From NCBI GenBank assembly GCA_003254905.1, contig QANU01055523.1, positions 1 to 64,000 of the forward strand: a DNA stretch of 64,000 nucleotides, written 5' to 3'. This document shows positions 45,758 through 61,488 of this stretch, in pieces (position 1 is the stretch's first letter; each line of letters begins with the position of its first letter). This DNA is from Nissolia schottii. Its lineage: Eukaryota; Streptophyta; Magnoliopsida; Fabales; Fabaceae. A model generated the notes under the pieces. It had not been told where the DNA came from. It saw only the letters and a list, made by a program, of their open reading frames with translations, and searched no databases. A program made the position numbers and the translations under genes.

Positions 45758-45849
45758 AGGTCGGCTAAAGCCACTAATTTCACAATTTCTCAATCAAGTT
45801 CATATACAAAAGAAGAAAAACATTTAGACAAAAAGGGGGGAAAAACAAC

Positions 45850-48164
45850 ATGGACCGACAAGGAGATAGTGTTAATTCTTCAACAATATTCACTAGTGCT
45901 ATGAGCCTTGACCAACAAAGAGTGCCTTCTGTACCTCAACGCTATGTTCTTCCTCCATCACAACGCCCAAGCAACAGTGATCATCATGTTCCAAATATCT
46001 CTAACACCCTTCCCATCATAGACTTGTCTCAATTGCATGATCAATCTCTTAGGCCTCAAATTATCAACCAAATCAGGATTGCTTGCAAGGAAATTGGTTT
46101 CTTTCAGGTATTAATTAATTAATTAATTTAACATTTTAATATTTGCTTATTCATTCCCAGGAACATTGTTTATTTTCCAAAAATACCCGTAAAAACTTAT
46201 GAAAAAAAATATTTGCTTATTCATTTAATTTTGCTAGGGGACACCAATTAAGCATACACAAGCATGTATGTACATATTTATGCCTCCGTACACATACATT
46301 TTTATATTTAATTATATTTATGCACATGTACATAGATACATCTGTAGATTTAATTATAATATATATCGGATATGACATATACATTTTTGTGTGGATAAGT
46401 AGTTCTATAAAAATGGCAAAAGAAAAAGTAATATAAGTATAAATAATTGTTTCATATGTCAAGTTGTAACCATCATTATTGCAACTCTTGACTTCTTGGT
46501 GCTATTTGTTTATTTACATTTCCTATGTGCCGCAAATAAAGGTACAATGTTTGTGGCTGCTTGCTTATAAATGAAATGAACTGATACAATACAGCTATAC
46601 TTTCCTTCTTTCCTTCTTTCTCTCTTTCTTTTTCTTTTTTTTATTTAATTTTTTCCTCTGAATGGAATTGTACTCATGCTTAATTCTTGCTATATATACA
46701 TGCATATGCCTTTTCTTCATATTCATGAGCCATCTTCTATTACTACACATTTCACATTATTAAAATTTAATTATGAAATGCACTCACATTTTTTTTTTTT
46801 GTTTGTAGGTTATCAACCATGGAATTGATGAATTGGTGATGGATGAAGCATTACAAGTTGCAAAAGAGTTCTTTGACCTCCCTCATGATGAGAAGATGCG
46901 TTTATTCTCTGATGATGTTCACATGCCAGTGAGGTATGGAACAAGCCTTAACCATGCTAGGGATGAAGTTTATTGCTGGAGGGATTTCCTCAAACACTAC
47001 TCTCATCCATTGTCTGATTGGGTTGATATGTGGCCTTCAAATCCATCAAATTACAGGTACACAGAAAATGTCTAAAATTTTCTAATGCCAATTTTTTTTT
47101 CTTCTTGTAGAAACAATTAACACGTTAAATCAACTTCCAAAACTATTAATTCAAACAATTTTAGCAACAAAAATGCTAATCTGTCAGAAGAGTGAAATCA
47201 GAATGAAATCATGTTGATAGTTACATGAGACACAATGTTGAGACCTTATTTTTTTAGGTAAAAGATCACTATTCATGTCACATTAATTATTCTTACATTT
47301 AATTTCTAGCGACCATTTTGTTTGTTTGACTATTTTCTTTTAGGGTTTAGGACTTAATAATGTTTTATCTAAAAGGTTAATATTCACGTAACATTATTTT
47401 GACACTTAATTTCTGAAAAGTATTTTGGCCATTTAAAATTATTACTCACGTCACGTAATTCTAACTCTTATTTTTTGACAAACATTTTGGTTGTTTAGCA
47501 GTTTTCTTTCAGCAAATGCCAAAAGCTCGTGGTTCATGTATTATTTTATGGGCATTTTATGTACTAAAAATACATATACATGCATGATGAGTGCAGGCAG
47601 AAGATGGGGCATTATGCTGAGGCAGTGCAAGCGCTACAAAACCAACTAATGGGAATGATCCTTGAAAGCTTAGGGCTAAACCCTAGTTACATGCATGAAG
47701 AAATCAATGGAGGTACCCAACTCCTCGCCGTGAATTGCTACCCGGCGTGCCCGGAACCCGGACTAACCCTAGGGATCCACCCTCACTCAGACTATGGATC
47801 CATAACACTGCTCCTCCAGACGCGATCGGGGCTCGAATTCAAGGACAAAGCAAGCAACAATTGGAGCCCTGTCCCATATGCTGAGGGTGCCCTAGTGGTG
47901 CAATTGGGTGACCAAATGGAAGTGTTGAGCAATGGAGTCTACAAGAGTGTGGTTCATAGGGCAACAGTGAATGTTGATGAGAAGAGATTCTCAATTGTGA
48001 GCCTCCATAGCTTTGCATTGGACAAGAAGATTGGTCCAGCACAAGAGCTTGTTGATGAGAAGAACCCTCGATCATACAAGGAGTTCAGCTTCAGTGAGTT
48101 TCTTGATTTCATCTCAAGCAATGATATCACCAAGGGAAAGTTCCTAGACACTTTGAAGATATGA
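45850..48164 (+). CDS. 2-oxoglutarate/Fe(II)-dependent dioxygenase (DMR6/flavanone-3-dioxygenase-like)
   Basis: Three exons, 45850-46107, 46809-47056 and 47597-48164; 357 aa, phases closing. An N-terminal DIOX_N domain (LPIIDLSQL, then KEIGFFQVINHG across intron 1) is followed by the catalytic jelly roll. Iron ligands His232, Asp234 (HPHSDYG) and His289 (VVHRAT) and the co-substrate Arg299/Ser301 (RFS) are all present, so the enzyme should be active. It is soluble and probably cytosolic. The family oxidises small molecules with 2-oxoglutarate and O2; this sequence looks like the DMR6-like oxygenase / flavanone 3-dioxygenase group, whose members act on salicylic acid or flavonoids. The substrate cannot be assigned from sequence alone. 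It has a strong TATA box in a duplicated upstream segment and a MITE in the probable 3' UTR. Confidence 0.9.
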
Positions 48165-48181
48165 TGATACCATAATCCATA

Positions 48182-48327
48182 ATCCATTCGTCCGGTATTA
48201 TCTGTCACTTTCACTTTTTAGATACATTTATAAATCGACGTAGCTAGATATAATTGTATATCTAGATACATTGATTTATGAATGTACCAAAAGAATAAAT
48301 GTGATAAATAATATGAGACGGAGGGAG
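48182..48327. mobile_element. Stowaway MITE in the dioxygenase 3' UTR
   Basis: The right end read inwards is CTCCCTCCGTCTC, the Stowaway (Tc1/Mariner) terminus, and the left end ATCCATTCGTCC is a worn copy. TA lies outside both ends (48180-48181 and 48328-48329). The two arms pair along almost the whole 146 bp, centred on TAGCTAGATATAATTGTATATCTAGA. It starts 17 bases after the stop codon. Confidence 0.8.
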
Positions 48328-48329
48328 TA

Positions 48330-51274
48330 TATCAAATGTATGTTTGTGTTTAGATCTTTTTTTAGAGTAATGATATATGTATTCACTTATCATGAAATAC
48401 CATGTTGACTCACATTCTATTCACTTTTGGATGATATCTCAATAAGGTGTGAGTTTTATTGAAATCTCATCCAATAATAAATATTATGTGAGTTAGTATA
48501 TATGATGTCTCATGATGAATGAGTCCAAATAATACTACTCTTTTTTTTTTAAAGTTTAGGAAACATGCATGCATGCATCAAGTTGCCTTTCTTTTCTTTA
48601 AACATAAAGCATGTTTAGGGTCGAGTTAATTTTGAGGATGAAATTTGTGTTTTTTTTTTCAAAAGCGATGTTAGAAGCTTTTGATTATATGTTGTGTTTC
48701 ACTCAAATTAAGTTAATTAATGTAAGAATAAAGAGAAAGCAATAAAGATGAGCTTGTTTGTCAATATACAGAAGAGTTTCAACGGCGCACTCTTAAGTCT
48801 TTACGACCTCAATCGGTGCAAATTGATTAGCCACTGCATGTGATCATCACCATGCCTTTTTGTCTTATTCATTTTCTTATTCATATCATATGGGTGGTGA
48901 TTCATATATATATTATGATATGATAGCATTATTCTTATAATAGTCATTTATCAAAAAAATAAATAAATTCTTATACTAGTCACACCGTGACGCATTGATC
49001 ATACAACTAGTATAGAAAAATAAAAATATAAATAAAAAGAACGAGAAATTTTTAGGTAATTTATTTTAAAATTCATATTTTCATATTTTCATATTTTATT
49101 TATTGCATTAAAAATGCATTAGTAGAGATTTTTTTAAAAAAATAATAAAAATAGCGCATAAGATTAAGGTATACTAAATATTAAATTGTATGGAACACCC
49201 TTTTATTTGAATTGGCATGACTTAAGAATTTTTCAAAATTAAATTCCCAATTTTAATTATCCAAAACAAATTGCTAAATTGCTTTGGCACCTAAGCAGAA
49301 AAAATATTTACGTATTTTAGCCATTGGATCAGTTTGATTTTACTTATAGATGGGATAGATGCAATACAAAGCCTTCGCACCACCCATATTCATCAAATAT
49401 TTTGTCTCTCCATTTAATGGTGGCATGGGTTTGTTTAAGGCTTTGTGTCTAAATTGTATATTATTCATTTTCTTAACATTCTGAAAACCTTGTATTTCAA
49501 AAGTTTATCGATAATAAAGAGAAGATTTGAGTCCTCTCCCGTAGATAGGGCTGTCAAAATGAGTCCGATCCGCGAGTCCCGATTAAATGAATGGACTTTA
49601 TATTCAAAAAATAGACCTGTAAAAATTTGAAAAAAAATAACTAATCTCGTGAATTTTTTATTTTTTTTTAAATACCAAAATTTTAAAAGTTTCATTTTTT
49701 TACTTTAAATTTTATTTTAAAGTTTAAGAGTTTAGAGTTTAACTATTTGGACATATAATTGAGCTTGGTTAACTATTCATTATGCTTAGCTACTTAACTA
49801 TATTTATATTGTTATACAGCTAAAGTGTTAAGACATAGATATTGATAAATTTTGCATTCAATTCTTTCAATAAGTGTCTACACCTACAAGTTGATATATA
49901 GTTTCAAACCTTGTTTATTATTGATTAATCTACGAGAAAAAGTTCTAATTGTGTTTTTGATCAATAACATAACAGTACTCACATCAATGTTATATGTCAT
50001 CATTTAATTAATGAAAGTTATATTAATTCATGAATCGATTTCAAATAGCATTTGATATCTTTCAAGCAAGATAGTTGAAGGAACAAAAAAGATAATATAA
50101 TCTCGCAATCAACCATTTAAACTCATTCTTTCTGATTAATTAATAGATAGACAATAAAAAATAGCTAAAAATGATTGGGCATACTTATTCGCAACTTTGC
50201 ATTTAAAACCATAAAAAATAGACCAAAATTTTTTTTTAAAAAAATTAGAAAACATATTTGAACGTGGTTGTTGATTCACTTGATAAAACACTTAGGCTTT
50301 TGGGTTGTTCGACAACTTCAAGAATTAGATTAACTAAGTATTATTGGGTCTAGTTTTATAAAAAAAATGTGTTTGTGGTAAAATCTTAAGAACTGATTTT
50401 AAATAAAACTAATTTTAAATTGATTTTTTTCATCTAATTTTGTTTCTTTTTCCACCAATTTACTTTTCACTTCCCACCAATTTTTTTTATGTCAATGATT
50501 CTTTTTCTTTTAATTTAAAATCTCCTCTCTTATTTCATATTCTCATTTTATCATATTCAATTTTTTTTTTATGATTTTCACCTTGCATTGTTATCTTAAT
50601 TTTCAAATAATAAACGAAAACACAAATGATTCAAGTTAGTAAAATAATCTATATTGTCATTATTTGTAAAGTTGTATATGGGTAATTATTTATTTTCCAT
50701 TACACTTCTTCTTCTGTCATTCTAGTTTGGGATTCTCTGTTGTTTGCTCCCTACCCTGTAGCTTCGGTTCCAACTTTGCTGCTTATGCTTTGTGATTATT
50801 AATTTATATGTTGACACATAACTCATAATATTACATATGACACAACAACTATTTAACAACTCACTAACCTCTTATTGATGAGTCAAAGTTTTTGAGGGAT
50901 ATTGTCAAAAAAGAAATTAAATTTAAGTAATAACAATGACACTTTTTATATAAGAGTTGGAATCTGATTCTATATATTCTATGATATATGATGTGGAAAA
51001 GCAAATGAAAAAACTCAAATCTCTAAAAAAAATGCTTAATTATTTGTATATTTTTTTGACGAAATTGGTGTATTATATATTTTTTATCAACTCTATTTAA
51101 ATTTATTTTACAAGTTTTTTATACGCTACCAAAACATTGTATTTGAAAATTTTAGATTTTGATAATTTATTATTATTTTATATGAATTTATTTTGTTGAT
51201 ACCATTAATTTGTTTGATTACTTCAACATGATAAATATTGATAATTTGTACAATATTTTAAAATCAATTTTAAG
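48330..51274. other. AT-rich intergenic DNA
   Basis: No gene was seen. At about 49546 there is a truncated relative of the TAGGGCTGTCAAA element found at 40443. Otherwise it is low-complexity A/T runs. Confidence 0.45.
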
Positions 51275-51965
51275 TTAGTTGTAAACCAAACACTATTTAA
51301 TAAAAAAATTAGTTCTTTTTTATTCAAGTTCACAAAACTTGTTTTATTTTGTACCTAGTTAACTTCATTCTTGAAGTTGCCAAACACCCCCCTTAAATTT
51401 GTAAGGAATTAAATTATGGAGAGCGGTTATTATTAATTAGAGGTAGAAATACGTCGGACAATTTATTGTGACCCTTAACCTAACCTACATTAAACAAATT
51501 TTACTTATTTAATAATCAAGCTACGGTTACACTTTTTAAAAAGTCATTTTAACCCAAATGATAAGTTATAAGTTATGAAAGTCTATTAAATTTGACGCAC
51601 CACTAACTAATTAGTTTTTTAAAAATTTAGTTGTGAACGAAACACAATTTAATAAAAAAATTAGTTTTTTTTTATTAAATTCACAAGACTAATTCTACTT
51701 TGTACCTAGTTAACTTGATTTTCGACAAACACCCTCTTAAATTTGTAAAGAATTAAATTATATATGGAGAGCATGTATTATTAATTAGAGGTAGAATTAA
51801 GTCAGACAATTTATTGCGACCTTCAACCTATCCTACATTAAACCTAATTTGAATTAGTCTATTTAATAATCAAGCTATGCTTACACTTTTTAAAAAGTCA
51901 TTTTAACCCAAAAGATCAAATTATAAATTATGAAAAATCTATTGAATTTGTGGACGCACCAACTT
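51275..51965. repeat. Tandem duplication of a 350-bp segment
   Basis: Copy 1 (51275-51605) and copy 2 (51627-51965) are offset by 352 bp. They share long blocks such as 'TGTACCTAGTTAACTT', 'ATTATTAATTAGAGGTAGAA' and 'ACACTTTTTAAAAAGTCATT'. They differ at roughly one base in eight to ten, so the duplication is old. No coding was seen. Confidence 0.85.
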
Positions 51966-54900
51966 GTTATTGTGTCTTGATAAACATTTTGTGTCGGTCA
52001 AATATTGAAAATAGATGACAACATAAAATAAAGAAAGTAGGAGAATAAATAATAAAATTAGAAAGAGATTAACATGAAAGTGTAAATGGTTAATTTTAAG
52101 AAAATGTAATTATTTTTTTAAGACTATTTTTCAAAAATAGTTACAAATAAAAAAGGAAAAAAATTAATTATATAGTGAATTAAATAGTTACTTAAAAGTG
52201 AAATAATGGATAAAGATAGAAGAAAAAAAAATAGAACATGGATACCAAAATTTTATTTATGTCAGAGGATTCTCTTTATTTATGTAATAATTGTATAGAT
52301 TATTAGCGCCATTTTCGGTGTTGAAGTTTCAATTTAGAATAAAACAAGTGATAGTACATCTAGCAAAGTAGCTAATTAGTAGTAAATGGGGATATGTGGG
52401 ATTAATGTTTGAGAAATTTAATTCACTAAGTTATTTATTAATTTATTTATTTTTTGAATGACACTTAGTATTTTTAAGGATAAAATTAAAAAAATATATA
52501 CTTTATCAATTTCATATTAATTGTTTACTTTTTACCTTTTAGAGTTTTAAAATATTTGTCCATTTACAATAGATAGGTTAATCATTTCTTCTTCTTCTTT
52601 TTATTCATACATATCTCTGGTTCTAGTGAAATATTTATTAGTATAGTGGGTGTAAGGAGAGTAATAATTGTATTAAAAATATAAATTTATTTTTTATATA
52701 TGGATAATTTTTTCAATTCATATTATTTTATGCATTTACCAATATATTTTTTTACCTTGGTATGTGTAGTATTTGGTTTTGGATAGTTAAAACAAAAAGA
52801 AAAGAGTGTCAAATATTTATTCCTAAAAGTAATTAAGTTGATAAGTAGATTAATGAATTAGATCTTCCGATCATTTTTTTTTGGGTACGAGGTTAGTCAG
52901 TGTTGCAAGTTAGTACACGTATATATACGGTGTCACCTAATTTATTTAATTACTCAATCCATTCTAGATTAATTGTTTAATTTGAGTTATGCGTGGATAT
53001 TAAAAAATTGTTAAAAATCATATATCTTATAAAGTTACTCTTATTTAATACCTTTATTTTTATTTTTTCTCTCATTTTTTATTCTCTTAATAAGTTTATT
53101 TAATAAAAGTATAGTAGAAAAGAAAATAATTAATATTATTTAGATTTAAGAAGTGAATAATTATTCGTAAAAATATAAAAATAGAAAGGTGGACAATTAT
53201 TTAAAAATGAAAAGACTAATTTATTTTTATTTATTTTTGCTATTGTTGTTCAATGGACTAGTAGTGGAAAGCCTTGATTCAAAGCCAATTAATTACTCAC
53301 TGATGCATGCAAAGTAAGAATTAATTTGACACGTGCCTCTGGCAGGTTTGTGTAGAGTTTGTAGAGCACTTCTAGGCCTTTTTTTTTTAATTCTTTTAAC
53401 TTGGAGAGACTCCAGCATGGGACCTTTAGACTGACGGGCATTAATGTCAGTTTAATTAGGTAAACACTTCTAGGATGAGTACCCCTACCTTCTTGTGTTA
53501 CAAGTCAAAAGGTTCTTTTGGTGTTAGAGTATTTAGATATATATTAATATTTTAAATTATATAATTAATGATATTTTAAGTATATGTGATCAGTATTTTT
53601 AAGATATAAATTAAAATATATTTAGCATAATTCTATGAGACCAATGATGTAGGAATATTCATTAGAATATTTCATATGGTTAGCAGAGTGTGTCTGAAAT
53701 GATGATAAGGGTATGGTCATAAAAAGCTTTACAATGCCTTTAGCCCATATGAAATAATCCCATTTCGGTAAATGACATAAATAAGAAATAAATCGCCTTT
53801 GCCGAGATGAAGCATCCCAAATAGCATTTTCTTTAGTTTTGTGTCAAGGAATAAGTTCAAGAACTCATATTTGACTTATTTTTTAAAGACATATAATGTA
53901 TCTTACTAATCTTATTATTTACATTAAAAAAATAATAACCTTTAACTTTTACTTTTTAAAATAGTTCAGGGTTTTACTATTTTGTTGTGCACCAACCATA
54001 CAAAAATCATTCGTCATGAGTCATGAGTCATGAGTCACGAGTACTCCTCATTTTTTTACTGGTTTGTTTAGAAAAAATCTATTTTTTTTTATTTAGAGAC
54101 TAAAATCAATGGGACGTGTGTTTTAAGTTTTCAATTCCTCTCTTAAAAGTGTTTGTATATATGGAAGTATAAATGATTAAATCTTACTATTAAATTTTAC
54201 ATAAATAATCAATGTTAAAATAAAAAATCATATAATTTTTTTAAAAATAATTATGTAACTTTTAAATAATTCTTAATTTTAACCATACATATATAATTAT
54301 ATGACTAAGATTTAATTTTCTCACTCTCACCATAAATCATTATTATTGCGCTATATATACACACGCAAAAAAAACAAAAAGGGGATTGGTACACCAATAG
54401 GTGTGACTGTGTGAGCATTGATATTTGTGTACGGTGGTGGGTGAGAGACTGCATTAAGCACGCCGAGTGTGAGAATAGTTGCTGAAGAAATGAAAGATTG
54501 GGGCCAACAACTGTGCCTTTTAGTACAGTGCTGAGTCTTTATAACTTTGTAATGCTCTTCAATTCATCTATAAATAATGCACACAATCAGAATAAGCTTA
54601 AAACCAACCATTTGAATATAAACTTATAAGCTTGTCCCATGTATGTATATTATCTCCTCTTTTCTTTTTCTTGATCCTGTTCTTATTTTTTGTGATGCAC
54701 AAGGGTGATCCGTTCCAGTGTATCTGGCAAATTTTTAGCCATTTATATTCCATCCTTTCTAGTTTTGAGTGTACATATATATTTCCTTCTAAGATAGATT
54801 CTGTTAATGTCTGAAGTATATTTATAATGTTCGTGTTTGGTAATAGCTTATTTTTGGAAATAAATTGTTTTTTTTTCTTTTTTTTATCAAAAGTTATGTT

Positions 54901-55716
54901 AAACTTGAAATAAGTTAATTTGATCATGTACTTGTTCTTGAAATTTTTAGCAACTCGTAGAGCAAGAAAATAACCTTGTGATACTTTTATAGTTTTATGA
55001 TTATTAATATTTCTCACTTTTAATATAATTTTTTTTTATGGAAGTCAAATTGTGAAGGAAGCATAACAAGATCTCCCATAAAAAATTTTAAAAACAAAAA
55101 AAAAAAAAATCTTTTTCTTCTCTTGTGTGGGTGTCAATTTGTCTAATACCTTGTTACTTTGCTATATCTTTAATTAGTAGGAGCCATCTTGATCATACGA
55201 CAAGAAATCCATATAGAATAGTTTCATGCATATGACTTTCATATTTTTTTTTTTAATCTTCTTGATGATAAGATAGCATTAGGTGGAAACATAATGTGTA
55301 GACTATAATACATATATAATTAGCAATATTTTTTATGGAAAAAAAAAAAGTTTACATGAGTTCAGCGTTCATGTCATTAGAATTAGAGTACTTAAATATT
55401 ACTCATTTTTCTTACATTGATAGCAAAAATTAAATTTATGTCTTTTGGGAACATGAGTCCATTCTAAATTATGTCAACCACCTTTGACATATAATTAATA
55501 ACATTTTATCTACATATCAATGGCCTCTCCGAAAGTTCTTTTCATAGTTAATTAATTCCTAAACTAGAATTTGGAAGAGAGCTATGGTTTGATACACTAG
55601 TACGGATCACATTTGTGGGTGACATATATCATAGCAGCTTGTACGAATTCGTATATTCTTGTGGAAATTGCAGACACATACATTCAAGTGCAGTGAAAAC
55701 ACCATTTTTCTTGGAT
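51966..55716. other. AT-rich intergenic DNA, no gene seen
   Basis: Short chance frames only. A 7-bp repeat (CATGAGT, four copies) sits near 54012-54040. There are poly(A)/poly(T) runs throughout. Confidence 0.45.
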
Positions 55717-55717
55717 A

Positions 55718-55985
55718 ATATTTAAGTTGGTATTTGAAAAATGTTTTGATATTCAACTCTCTAAAAAAAAATCAATGTTAACTTAATTATTAAAAAAATA
55801 AATTTAGAGTCAACTTCGCCTTTGAATTTTTTTTTTGTCCATATTAATTCCTAAAACAATTAGACGGAAAGACAAAGTTGACCCCAACTTTTTTTTTCTT
55901 CAAAAATTAAGTTGACATTTTAATTTTTTTTAGAGATTAAATTAAACACCAAAACATATTTTAAAAACCAACTTAAATATTAACT
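55718..55985. mobile_element. MITE with inverted repeats TATTTAAGTTGG
   Basis: The left arm (ATATTTAAGTTGGTATTTGAAAA...) and the inverted right arm (AATATTTAAGTTGGTTTTTAAAA...) pair for about 80 bases. They share internal 'CTCTAAAAAAAA' and '(G)TTAACTTAATT' blocks. 268 bp, non-coding; no clear target duplication. Confidence 0.55.
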
Positions 55986-55989
55986 CTCA

Positions 55990-56985
55990 TTTTTTCTCAA
56001 GGCAAGAACTTTACTACGCAGGTAACCTTTGGAAGTAATGATTTTGGGAAGAGTAGTGATACTTTTCAAACAAATTCACAAAAGCATAGGATCCAATATA
56101 TGCTCTCTTCTCTTTCGCTATCTCTCCCTATCTAGTATACTCTCAACATTTACCTCTCCATGTTTCAATCTTTCATTTCATCCACGAAGCTACTGTTATA
56201 TTTTAAGTGTGACCATTAAGTTTCACTTTAAAAAAATTTGGACTAAGTGAAGATGTCGCGAGGGCTGAGAAGCACGAAGGGAGAGGCTAGAGATTGAAGA
56301 GTGCACCAACCAAGCTAACGGACTATTTAGTCAGTTAGGGTAGTTAGAGAGGTCATTAGAGTCAAGGGCATTAATGTAAATAGAGAGGTGTTGCAGTTAT
56401 GGAGTGGAGCTTTATATAAAACTTGCCCAAGAACAATTGTAAATGTTGTTAAGAACCTAACGGCATTAAGGTCAACTCCTTTTGAACATCTGCTTGCAGC
56501 GCTTTGACAGTTGTATATGAATCAGCTTCTACAATCAAGTGTATGATTGCACAGATAATCTTTGAATCCAGTTGTGGGTGACACTTTGGTAAACTATAAA
56601 AGAGACAATTATGTTCATTAGTAAATTTCCTTAGCTACAACATTTGGGACTTCTCCCTTAGAGTCACCCGAATTGACCCTTAGAGTCTCCCTTAGGGACA
56701 TCCTTGTCCTGCCATGGTGCACCTGCATCGAAATTTTTCTTTGTGAGACTCGAGGACTTTGTGTTGCATGCCTTTGTGGAGGCTGTAGTTTTTAATAGCA
56801 AACAACACAGTTTCCTTGTTCGGGAACAGTTGGCCCATCATAACTATCTCTTGATCCTAATCTCGAAGCTGATGGTGATGCTGTTGTTGTTGATCCTGAA
56901 CCTTCGCCATGATGCTAAGTCTGAGGTTGAGTGGTGTAGTAACTGGGGAGATGGTAAGGCAGAGGCTGAGGCTACGGTTGAGGTT
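55990..56985. other. Intergenic repeat-like DNA
   Basis: A unique-looking segment (56250-56560) with TTTATATAAAAC resembles LTR promoter sequence, but no ends were found. The open frame at 56704-57150 shows no domain and looks like the reverse shadow of the fragment described next. Confidence 0.3.
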
Positions 56986-56989
56986 GCGA

Positions 56990-57440
56990 CTGTGGCTAAG
57001 GTTGAGCCTGATAGTAACTCGGTATACCTTGTAGAGTTATTGGTATTGGTGGCACCGCTTCTTCATCACCACCGTTGTCATCACGACCACTACCATAGTC
57101 ATTATTACCATAGTAGTCACCACCGGACATTAGATGAGGGACATACCTAGCAAGATATGCAAGGTTTGGAGACAGTGCTTGATAAGCGATTAGAGGAGGG
57201 GATGGATTGGTGTTAGGCACAAATGACAAACCAACATTGGAGGCACCAGAACTTGAACGAACATCTTCAAGATCAACAAGGAGCTTAATGGCGTTGAGTA
57301 CATTGCTATATGAAACATGTGCCTAACGTGGTCGTCCTTCTTAATTTCAAATAAACAAAACTTTAGGATGTGACCAACACCAATAATCATCCTATATAGC
57401 ACTCTTTTAACGATCCTACACTCCCTAAACTTTTCCATTA
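56990..57440 (-). pseudogene. Possible transposase N-terminal fragment (Mutator-like)
   Basis: The minus strand has two neighbouring frames. One reads FEIKKDDHVRHMFHIA, a pattern seen in the N-terminal region of plant MuDR-type transposases. The other reads LSFVPNTNPSPPLIAYQAL and then a Gly/Asp-rich stretch. The frame changes between them near 57250-57300, so the fragment is dead. The assignment is from memory of the pattern and is weak. Confidence 0.3.
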
Positions 57441-57613
57441 TAATGGATTGGAGTTATGACAAAGTAACAGTTGGGTATACAGTTACCCAAGATTGTTGTG
57501 AGGAATAAAAATTAATTCCGTCTTCTTCATTTTTTTCCTCACCAATATAAAAACATTAACATCTCTATTAACTCTTCACTCATTTTTTTCTCTAACACAA
57601 AAACCACATTGAC

Positions 57614-57840
57614 ACTACAAATTAGCATGCAAATCTATTTGTAGATGACTTTAGACACTTTACAAAGGAGTCTATTTCAATAGACTCCTGTAGAAGTCAA
57701 TTAAAATATCGACTCCTATTTAAAAAAAATTTAGAAATCAACTTAAATTGACTTCCAAATAAAAAAAATTATTACTTAAATGAGAGTCGATTGAAATAGA
57801 GTCTCTTTATAACAAAATTGACTTATTTTAAAAATAAATT
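57614..57840. repeat. Fragment with CACTACAAATT start and 22-bp palindrome
   Basis: CACTACAAATTAG at 57614 resembles a CACTA terminus. GGAGTCTATT-TC-AATAGACTCC (57667-57688) is a perfect inverted repeat, and 'GAGTCGATTGAAATAGAGTC' recurs near 57783-57802. No second end was found. Confidence 0.3.
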
Positions 57841-58100
57841 TTAAATTAGTTTATTATTAGAATAAGCTAACTTTGATGTTTTATTTTGGAAAAAAAAATT
57901 CAAATAGGACATTCTCCCCTCCCTATTTTTAATTTTTTTTTTTTTTAACTTGATAGTCAATTTAAATGGATCTACCTCCAGCAAGCAACACAAATACGTC
58001 ACCGTATTTGTCACGTCTGTTCCACGCGGTTCCCATTCAAAACAAAAAGCAAAGAAAGCCAACCAACAAAGACTTGTCTTTTCCATCATTCTTCATTCCC

Positions 58101-58130
58101 CTTCCTTCCTTCCTTCCTTTCTTTCTTTCT
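58101..58130. repeat. CTTC/CTTT pyrimidine repeat in the Rab 5' UTR
   Basis: CTTCCTTCC... followed by TTTC repeats, 106-135 bases before the start codon. Such CT-rich leaders are common in constitutively expressed plant genes. Confidence 0.8.
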
Positions 58131-58235
58131 CACCCTCCCGACGATAGCCTCCGCCACCGTACCCCACTTCTCCGGCGACCACCCCCGTCCGATCTCCGGC
58201 GATTCCCCCGGTCACGAATTCCCCTCTCCCCGGAA

Positions 58236-61488
<3,253 letters not shown>

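Noticed and set aside
54598-55017. 139-aa Lys-rich minus-strand frame
   Set aside because: AT-rich, low complexity, no domain and no splice partners.
56704-57150. 148-aa plus-strand frame with a His-rich tail
   Set aside because: The opposite strand reads better as a fragment resembling a transposase N terminus; the His run mirrors its Gly/Asp-rich stretch.
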